From Puffinus mauretanicus (Eukaryota > Chordata > Aves > Procellariiformes > Procellariidae): a DNA stretch of 64,000 nt. The position numbers and the translations under genes were made by a program. Below the pieces are notes generated by a model, which saw only the letters and a program-made list of their open reading frames with translations, was not told the DNA's origin and ran no database searches. Shown piece by piece: positions 54,497 to 64,000 of this stretch (its first letter is position 1; every line of letters starts with the position of its first letter). Location: contig JAJKFH010002891.1 in the NCBI GenBank assembly GCA_023333565.1, positions 62,001-126,000 of the forward strand, given 5' to 3'.

Positions 54497-57446
54497 GTAT
54501 GAGTATATGTATTTCTCCTGTTCCTCTGTGTTCATCTATGTTTGTATATATATAGATAGATAGACATAGTCTTCTTCGTAGTCGTATCTGAAGATACGAT
54601 AACCAGTTAATCAGTTTCTTCAGTGACTTCTATTTAAACCAGAATGCAGTCCCTTGGGAAAAGCTATCTAGGTCATGTTTATCCTCACGTATAAATACTC
54701 ATATCATGTTTTCTACTAACTGCATATTCCTGCCAATTATGTTTGGAAGGCCACTAGATGCATCATATTGCTACTCTGAATGGGAAGCTGAAGATTTCTC
54801 TTGGTGGCAATAATCCCTGATGCACACAGAGAAAGTGCATGGGTGTTAAGTCACTTATAGAGAAGGAGATATTTTGAAAAGTAGATGCATACCATCAGTA
54901 TCCAGTGTTCATGACCTTAGTAAGCCCTTACAAAAGATTTTATTTCTAACAGTCCTGTGCCATCCTAATTCACACAGACTCAAAGCAGTCTATGCAAACT
55001 TTGGAAATTGGGAAGCTCCTCCTACCATACACTTGTGTGATATAGTAATTTGAATACCAGGTTTCAGGCTCTGTTAGACAGTAGGGAAAGTGGATTCCTG
55101 ATTTGAGGAACCATCTGTGCATACGTCCTAGCCTAAGTCCCAAAGGTTCAATAGAAGGTATTAGTCCTGCCAGGAAGCATAGCCAGGGGGAATGTACACT
55201 GCACTTAACTGATTTAATCAGCACAGTGGGTGTGATCCTTCATTGCTTCCTGGTTGTGGAATCATTTATACCTGCGCGAAGTGAATGGGAAATCATACCC
55301 ATTAGTACTCTCTTTATGCATGTTTAAGTGACTGTGCAAAGTGTAAGGTACTGGGGAAACAAGCCTCTAATTTGTACTCAGAAGTGATTTGGAAGCTAGT
55401 AAAAATGCTAGAGAAAAGAATAGCTTTCTAACATCACAGGAAATTGGTGTCTTAATTATAGTTCAGGTAGCAACACATAGCTGAGATTGTCTCACACTTA
55501 CTATTATAAGATTCTGTTTTCTGTTGTTTAAAACACTGCTAGATTTAAATTATTGAAAGAACTGCAGAAAAGCTTCAAAAATTATATGTTGGCCACCTGG
55601 TGAAGTTATTTGTATATGTCATTTCAGTTCATTCTCGCAGATAGTTTTGAAGTGGAGAAAATTCAGTGTTTCATTTCTGTTAAATATATGGAGTTTTGCA
55701 CAGGGAAATTCAGCTAGGTGAAGGGCTAGCCTTTTTATATGTTGATATTTCTATGAAAATCTTTTATGGCTAAGTTAAAAGTTTTGGAAAACAACCAATG
55801 TCTGCATAGACATATGTCCATAGACATAAGAAGTTTTTTGAAAGTTTATAAGATGACTTTATTTTGACTAGCCCTGTGTTATCTCTGTTTCTTACAAAGC
55901 TATGCACCACTCTGAAGGGTACAGCAAAAACAGATGGATGGTAGAGGTGGCTCTGTTCTTCTCAAACTTTATTTGTTTCATCATACAGTCCGCTACCTAA
56001 AAACTCCAGAATTTCTCTGTGTGCTGAAAGTACGAGCTCCTCACCTCATGGTGATTCCGTGGTGTCAGGGAGCTTCATTGTGGAGCTCTTCTCCCCCAGG
56101 AACTGGATGTGTTCTGAACGGGATTTTCCTTGAGTATTTGGTTACCTTAAATATTTTTGCCGGTGTTTAGTAGTATGAAAATCAATATGTGTTTTAGTAA
56201 TTCTGGTAATGTTTATAACTTAACACTTTTTATGCCTGAAATGTAAAAATCTGTGGGAAAAATAAATTATATAGGAGAATATTGATGATGAATCAATAAC
56301 TGGCAGAAAACCGCTACCAAGTATCTTTATTATATCTTTCTAAAACTTGAAGTTTTCCTCTACTAGATGGATTTGTGAAACTGCCAAGAAAAAAAAAAAA
56401 AGACAGGAGAAGAGTAATGTATGAGTCAAACTCTCCCAAAATTTCAGGCCATCATTTGTTCTTTATGATCATAAGACTAGCAACTAGGATTAACGTATAT
56501 CACTGTTTATGTGGTAACTAATAGGCACATTTTTTTAGTGTGGCCAATAACAGCCACATGGTTCATACAGACCCGGATATGTACCAGCTGTTCAGATTTC
56601 CAATGGGTTTTTCTCTTCTAATTTTACACAGAAACCATACAGAAAAGAGCAAGAACTTTTAAAAGATTTGTTTCGAGAACCACATGAAAATATAGGTAGA
56701 AATTGAACTTTTTCTCAAAATTAACTCATATAAACAAGTACATGAATAAATGACGTGTTTATATATGGGAAACTCTATCCAGTTCATCCCTCTGGATGGA
56801 GTATACATAGGAAAAAAGCAAATAAAAAAAATCTTGCCACAGGAGGGCACTGTCACCTCAGAATATAAATGAGAAACAATTGCAAGTCTGCCAGTGGAAA
56901 ACCGAATCTTAAAAATTTCTAATTATTCTCCCCATTGAGTGTTTATACAAACTCTCAAATGGCATAACTGACTTCTATGGCTCTGTTAATAGAGGAGCAC
57001 TTGTAAGAACTAAACTGACTCTCGTATGATAGAAATATTGCCAAAGTAACATCACCTTTGTGCTACAAGTAATGAGTATAAACTGCATAAATTGTTAATG
57101 AAGAACAACTGTGGCAGCAGAATTTGTCTTCTTTTCATCATAAATAACTAATAGGTACATCCTTGTTCTCTCTCTCTTTTACTGTTAACCTGGCCAACAG
57201 TCTCATTTTCTGTTAGGCAGAGATCACAGCTAGCACTGTTGTTTGGTTTTTTTAAAAGAATGAACACGTATATTGTAGTTTAATGGAAAAGATGTGTTTT
57301 CTTGGTTTTAGTCATGGCACATGGAAATACCATTAAAATAGTAACATAAGATTTCTATAAATACCTCCTTTAAGGTAGGAGCTTTGTTGTAAGTTCATTG
57401 TTGTCAGTACTCAGAGTAAACTCTCACTCTGAATTAATCATATTTC

Positions 57447-57461
57447 AAAAAAAAAAAAAAA
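57447..57461. repeat. Poly-A run (15 A)
   Basis: An uninterrupted adenine run within the GABRG2 upstream intron, with a second short A run at 57481-57488. Confidence 0.75.
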
Positions 57462-60400
57462 GACACTCATGATGAATTTGAAAAAAAAGCTTTTAAAAAT
57501 GTCTAAAATATTTAGAACTGAAAGACTTTAATCATTGACCAGTTTGTTTCATGATGTACCCACATGAAACAAGATGATCCCAGACCCAAAGGGTTTATTG
57601 GCTAAGTCCACAATATTCAGATTTCTAGAACATGCGAAAAACATCTGTTATTTTTCTAGAGCTGACATTATTGCATCTTGCTGTGTATTAATTTGGTGCC
57701 TTACATTTCTGGGCTGGAGCTACGTACCCAAATCCTACCAAATCCAGATGAACTTCTAATTCTCTCTAGCTCTTAAAATGCCAACCTACTGGACCAGTAC
57801 TGATGATAAAAATAATAGCAAATGGGATGAAAAGGATCCTAAATGCATCCTTCTTCCTTAAAAAAGAGTCAGGCTTGGTGCCATTTTTATACAGATATTC
57901 TGTAATAATAAATAATAAATAATAACTAGTTGGTAAGCTTGTGGGGCATTGCCTGTAAAACAACCAATTTCCTTCACATTGTGTGCCCTTCTTCCACTTC
58001 CGGCACATTGGAGGGCAGCAGGGTTACCCAGAAACTGCTACAAGTGGAGAAATAAAATTTAAAAAAAAAACCCGGAATGGTAAAATATGGACAAAGCCTT
58101 TTCTCTTTCATGTCAAAACAGGTGATGGTACCAGAACTTTGGTGTATGCTCTGCTCAGCAGTGGCTGGATGCAAATTACTGCCCCCAGGAAAGGCAGGAA
58201 AAGGGAGAATGGGAGACCGGAGTCAGCCCTCTCTCTCCCAAAACAGGCCAGTGTCAGACTGTGGACTACATTGTACAGTGCAGGTCTAATCTAGATGAAA
58301 AATCATGTAAATAGTTTAAGATTGGTGTATTTGTCCTGATGTATCTTCATTTGGCTTTTGTCCCCATCTCTTTTCTTGCCTTGACAGGGTCTGTATTTGG
58401 AATTCTGCTGGCATTTGCTGTTTTGGTGAGGGTACTGAGTCAGCCTGAAAATGCAGTTCAGTGAGAAGTCTTGCACTGGTAGGGTGGCATGAGGAAAACA
58501 TAGTATTTTTTCTGAACATGCAATTTTCTATGATGATTCAGATTTAACCTATTCAAATTATTCTCTTGTATAAAACCTAAAGTGACCTATTTTTGATGTT
58601 TTTTTTTCTTCTTCCAACAGATCAGAAAGTTCTTAAGTCTGTCTAGTTCAGTACTAATGAAACAATACTTCTAAAATTGGTCATTTATCACATGAAAAGA
58701 TGATTTAACTCCTCCAGTGCAATATATTTTTACATACATCACAGGAAAATAATTTCAGCTGAAGTATTTGATCAGTGGGCACATGAGTGAATTTTCATAA
58801 AGAATGGACAGGAATTTGATCACAGTGCTGCTCATAAGCTGATATTTATGAGATTTATTTGTGTCCACAGCCAGAAATGAAAAGTCTGGGGAAAAGGCAA
58901 AAATCAGAAAAAACACTGTCCCCTAGGTATCCATGAGACCTTCTCATTATCTCCTCCTTTGCCAAATGCCCTTTTCATTGTTTCTGTCCTTCACAGTTTT
59001 CTGTTCTTTCATTGACTCATTTCTAGACTGCATAAGAACCATACAGTTTCAAAAAATAATTAAGTCTCTTCCTTTTCAAAAATGCTCAACAATCTCTTTC
59101 CCTCTGAGGTTTAGCAGCAAAATACCACTATTGTGTCATAGGGAAGTCATGATGTGAAATAAAATAATGTGAATGTTTAGCCTTTAGGGCAAAGAAAGAA
59201 AGAAAATGTGCCACAGCATTGTAGATATTTGCTTCCAACAGACTTGAAGCACTTGGAAGCGGTGCCGTGCTCTACCTGACTTGGCACTCGCTCTGTCTGG
59301 GCGTTACATAAAGAATGGGGCGATTCATGGTCATTGCTGATACAGCACGGCAACTGTACTAAGTGATTTCACCCCAATTCTAAATATCCATTTCTAAGCT
59401 GTGATTATAGATTGATTATGTAATGAGGTAAAACAATATTAAGACTTTGACAAACCTTGCACTATAGTCCATTTATATAAGATTATCTCTGGGATTCAGA
59501 GAGCTGCAAGCCTGGTTTTCAATTTACATTCCAAAGGATGAATCCTAACTACATTGCACAGCAGGGCAGAGGACAGGCGATGGGAGGAGATTTTCTCTTT
59601 TTTTTCTGTTTTTAAAGACTAATGTGTATGTCTGTGTGTGAATGTGTCTGACATCAAACACCTTGATTTCCTGCGGGAGCAGGGAGAAGAGAACTGGAAT
59701 TAGTTTATGTTTGTGTGAAATGACAACCCCAGCTGATGAAACTCCTGCAAAATGAGATGAATCATTACAGCCATCCAGGCAAATGAAATTTCTTTATATA
59801 TGACATGACTTTCTGCCCAGCAGTTCTGGATTTTGTTTGGTCCTTGGCCACTCATTCCAGTTGAAGTGCTGTTTTCTCAGTTCATTTGACAGAATGTGTT
59901 CCACTTCTCATTAGTTTCTAATTATAGGAGGAAAGAATGTAATGACACTAGACAGTAATTAAAATCTATTACTGTTGTTCCCACCTTCTCTTTGAATTCA
60001 CAGAGACAAGATTCACCCTAAGAATTTTTTGTTGCTGAAAAACATCAGTATGTGGAAGTATATTGAGGTGATTGAAGGTAAACTTAGGTGTGTTTGTTTC
60101 TAAGGTTCCATCTGTGAATACTAGATGTTCGAAAGGAAAATGAACGTTACTGACCTTATATATTTACATATGATTTTTTCCTAGTTTGGGACATAATTAC
60201 AAACAACTGGTCTTTTTTGTTTGTTTTTGAAGCTAAGCTACTACACTGGCATTAGCAAACACAGGAGGATTTTTAGTATGCAGGATTAGTGTTCAGGGGC
60301 AGCAGCACGATGTAATAGGTTGCAACTGCTGTGAGTGAACCATTATGCTCCCGTGTGTAAATAATCTGCAAGTTATAGAACCTTCTGCTCCATTTCCCAC

Positions 60401-62239
60401 TCCCCTCCCACCTAGGAAGCAACAGGATTAAAGCTCAGCGCCTCATCTCTGAATGGTTAGGAATGGTTAGGTTTCTAAATAACCTGTTCGACTTACTGTG
60501 ATAGAAAATTGGAACAAAGAGATGAGAAAATCTGAGAATGACAGAAATCTCAAGTAACATGAGAAAGTAGAGCACCACAATTTCCAGGCAACATAACCAG
60601 TTGGGGTGCTGTTCTGTTAGAAATCTTGCTGTGCCTGACACAGTCAGGCATCCTGTGTCCTTGGCTCTTTTGGATGCCTGGTTGTTTTCTGAATACGTAA
60701 GGAAAAGCTGTCTGCTTCAAAAAAATTATGCACCTATAGCTAAGGGCTCCATGCATGTTTAAAACATTGACTTGATTAATTTTGAATATTTGACCTATTA
60801 TCATTATAATAATAAAGGTTTTGAGATACGGTGCAATCACCAATGTGAACAAATAAAAAATATATTTTATTATATTTCACTCATTTTAAGATATCCAGGT
60901 GGTATACCCACTTCCTGGCAACATCCAACCCTGCCTGCTCTTATATACAGAGAGAATTGGAAATAACTGGTTTGTTTCTATACTTCAAAGCATGAAGTAC
61001 ACCACATCCCTGGTACTTTAGATCAAGCACACTATCAGGATTATGAAATGGGATGAAATAAGAATTGTCAAAGCTATGTAAATTTTATCATGTTGAAATT
61101 TTCAGCAGTTTGCATCAAGGAAAAGAGCACAAAATGGTGGCTGTTTCTGTTTTACGGGGGTGGTAAAGCACAACATTTATACTGTATCATGGGTCTACAT
61201 ATTTGGACTTTCTCGACAACTGTGCAAAGGATTTGTGTGAAAAGGGAATGTGGGCAACTCCAGGGGTAATAAGATAAATGTAAGATGTAAAAATGGGAAT
61301 GCAAGTTAAAGGTGGCACTTTGAGGCCCAGGTTAAAAACTGCTAACATTAAGTACCTGAAATAAGCAAATGGTCAACCAAAAGGGACAGAAAACTCCCAA
61401 AGGGAGTCAGATCTTAGGTGGACCAATTCCCTTCATGGTGTGATCTCAGCTAATCTGACATTAGACATCAGGGCTCTGTTTGTGGTCAACGGATGAGTCT
61501 GTGGACAGAACTGCTCCCATACTGGCTGAACAAGAGACCCACATGCCATCTATGTACTCTACTACAGGCTTCCTAAAATTTCAGAAGTGGTTGAAAATTA
61601 GATACAGGCCTATTTGGTGAACGCCACTATAGAAAAAAAAGAAAGTATTTAGTATTTTTGGTCTAAATAACAAGAGACTTACAGACATGTTAAAAACTCT
61701 CTTGAAATTAGTACTGTTTAACGAGCTTTGTACATGTTTTGGTTGCTGAAATGACTGCACGGGATTAATGCAGTTCATAAAACACCACTTCTCAGATTTG
61801 CTTTTACATCTTTATAAATTGTCTTGCATGGCAAAGGTCATTCTGTAATTCCTCTCATTCTGAGAGAAGAGGAATTTGAGGAATACAGCACATTTAATCT
61901 TTGATCTTGATGTTTCCAGTTATTTTCAGAGCCAGGAGACAGTATTACATAACCCGAGGCTGCAATAAAACTTGATGTTGTCTTCTACTTCCTCTCCAAA
62001 GGAGAGAAGGCATGACTGCATGGAGGCAATATTCTGCAGGAGAGCTACAGATTTCACAGATTTATTCTGCCTGAACCCCCCAGCAGAAGAAATATTTATA
62101 CAAGAAAGTACCACTCCAACACCAACATCTCGCTTCCACTGAATGCACAGGGAGATTACTGGAAAGACACTACCATAAACAAAGAGCCTGAGGGATGCTG
62201 GGAGGAATACAACATGCTTTATTGCTCGACTTCCAGCAC

Positions 62240-62255
62240 TTTTTTTTTTTTTTTT
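62240..62255. repeat. Poly-T run (16 T)
   Basis: An uninterrupted thymine run in the GABRG2 upstream intron. No retroposon body is recognised beside it. Confidence 0.8.
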
Positions 62256-64000
62256 AGGACTTCAATTCAATTTATTTTTGACTTCCTTAAATATTTTAGA
62301 TGATTTCATCAGTGAATATTTAGTTTTAAATCCCCAGGAAACCAATCTAAGTAACCAAGAAAAGACTAAAACTCACCCGGGTATGAGATCCTGGAAGGCA
62401 AAACATCAAGGAGCAAAAGTAGTACAGATCAAACCCAAATTTCTTCAGAGCTCAGTGTGATCAGCTACAATATGTCATGGGCTTCAGAGAGCTAGGGCAG
62501 CTCAGTAATAAAAGAAGATGATTTTGAGCACCAGAACCCAACAAAGATACGTAGTAAAAAGTAAATTGGCTTGTTGGAAAACAACATAGCCCAAAAATAC
62601 CTCAAAGAAGCAGTGTGGATTATTGATTAGGACACTGAAGCAGCAGGCAAAATATCTCGGGTCTAGCCCCAGCTCTCTCACTGAACAGCTGTAGAGCTGT
62701 AGGACAGCTATTTCTCTTCTCTCAACCCATCTTTCCTCCCATGGAGATTCTTTGGAATGTGTGCATACTATGTGCTTCAACAACATCTGTCAGCTTTTGC
62801 TCTAAATTTACATGGAAATATTTAATGGGAGTGGTTGAAAAAGAAAAAAATAATATTTTATGTAATTACATAATACTTAGGATTTATATTTATTTATTAT
62901 ATAATAATTTTCCTTTGGCATCTCACACAAAAGAAAACTCAAAAATTTTGATTATTATTATTCTGTTTCTGGTGATACTAAAAAGTACCAATGTAGACAT
63001 CATCATGAAAAGAAGCAAAATGAAATAAACTCACACATATTCCTATTTAAAATCAGAGCCCATAATCAGTGCTATAAGGATTGGTCTGAAACTTTCTGCA
63101 TCTTCCAAACATTTTTTTCTTAAAATACAAGGTAAAAAACAAACTTCATTCAGTTTTGTCATGTTCATGTCTTGTCATGTTTCTGGGTTGCCAGAAAAAT
63201 GCAGGCCGTATGCTTCAAAAAAGTTTTTTTGTACAATATGGAAACAAGGTGACACCTATAGATGATAAGAAAATTCAGAAAACAGAATTTTGGAAAAGAA
63301 TAAAAAACCTCATGCACTGGTGTTTACAAAAAAATAAGAATATTAAAGGTGACACGTGCATGAGAGTTAGATTATTTCATTATCATCCAGGCTTAGATCC
63401 CTGCACCTTCCACTGAAGAACTTGTCGATATTCAGAATCTGGCTAACGACTAAATGATATCAGTTCTTGAATGATTATGATAATTCTGAACTTCCTGATA
63501 CTCCTGATTCTTGCGGCCTACCCCTATGAGGTTGAAGGGTAACCAAATAATTAATTTAGTAGTTAATTAAAATGTAAGTAGATGCATAAACCAGGTAGTG
63601 ATTATGCCATTAAGAGAGAGAGTCCACAATTTTCTGCTTCTTTTATCAATGACAGACACAGCTGGCAGAAATACATAAGTGCATTTTAAACTTCTGTTAT
63701 TTGTCTGTGTTGAATATTGACTTAAAATGAAATTACATAGCAAAAGATAATTCTGTTACTTAAAAATTCATGGTTTTATCATAAAGGCTTTCAGTGTTGA
63801 AAAGCTTGCAGAATTCTGCAGGGAGTCCTCCCAATCAGCTTTCCACTTCTACTTGTTGACATATTAAGTTCTTCAGAAACCTGTTGTTTGCCCAGATACA
63901 CAGGTAGGAAGAGAGGATGTTCACACACCTTATTAAACTGAGTTCTAATGCTAACTTCTTGTTTAAGATTTATTAGTACTTGTGTAGGAATTCCAGTGCA

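Noticed and set aside
57766..58008. Minus-strand frame containing PDSFLRKKDAF, faintly like the IPDTFFRNSKKADAH region of the gamma-2 extracellular domain
   Set aside because: Real GABRG2 exons in this window match mammalian protein almost residue for residue. This segment needs gaps, lacks the flanking conserved residues, and has no suitable splice sites.

Overview
The window reads as AT-rich nuclear DNA from a bird. It is intron-rich and holds no bacterial-type operons. The avian assignment rests on two solo LTRs of a family I recognise from bird genomes, a CR1 LINE fragment, and a GABA-A receptor gamma-2 subunit gene whose exons are split and spliced as in amniotes. I cannot name the species from sequence alone.

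The only gene I can support is the 3' half of GABRG2, on the minus strand. It has four coding exons with consensus splice sites and compatible phases: 50016-50168 (pre-M1 and M1), 47713-47918 (M2, M3 and the start of the cytoplasmic loop), a 24-nt cassette microexon at 45833-45856 (LLRMFSFK, the gamma-2L insert), and 44092-44367 (rest of the loop, M4 and stop). Together they encode about the C-terminal 219 residues of the long isoform, or 211 without the microexon. The extracellular domain, signal peptide and promoter must lie beyond 64000. The stretch 50169-64000 looks like one long intron, or part of one. A probable polyadenylation signal lies about 615 bases past the stop codon.

Layout: 1-519 unannotated; 520-1092 solo LTR (minus) with a 5-bp target-site duplication; 1098-18019 non-coding with simple repeats and a dispersed 75-bp duplicate; 18025-18565 second solo LTR (plus), also with a 5-bp duplication; 18571-27718 non-coding; 27719-27826 CR1 fragment; 27827-43450 non-coding; 43452-44091 probable GABRG2 3' UTR; 44092-50168 GABRG2 exons and introns; 50169-64000 upstream intron. 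A gene-poor flank 3' of GABRG2 matches the large gene desert known there in mammals.

I found no undescribed gene system. The most informative signals are around the gamma-2L microexon: a weak purine-rich acceptor, CU-rich tracts upstream and a TGCATG motif just downstream. Other points of interest are an Asn-Leu-Ser sequon before M1, a 24-bp perfect palindrome, the paired LTRs of apparently different age, and a few compositionally unusual islands.
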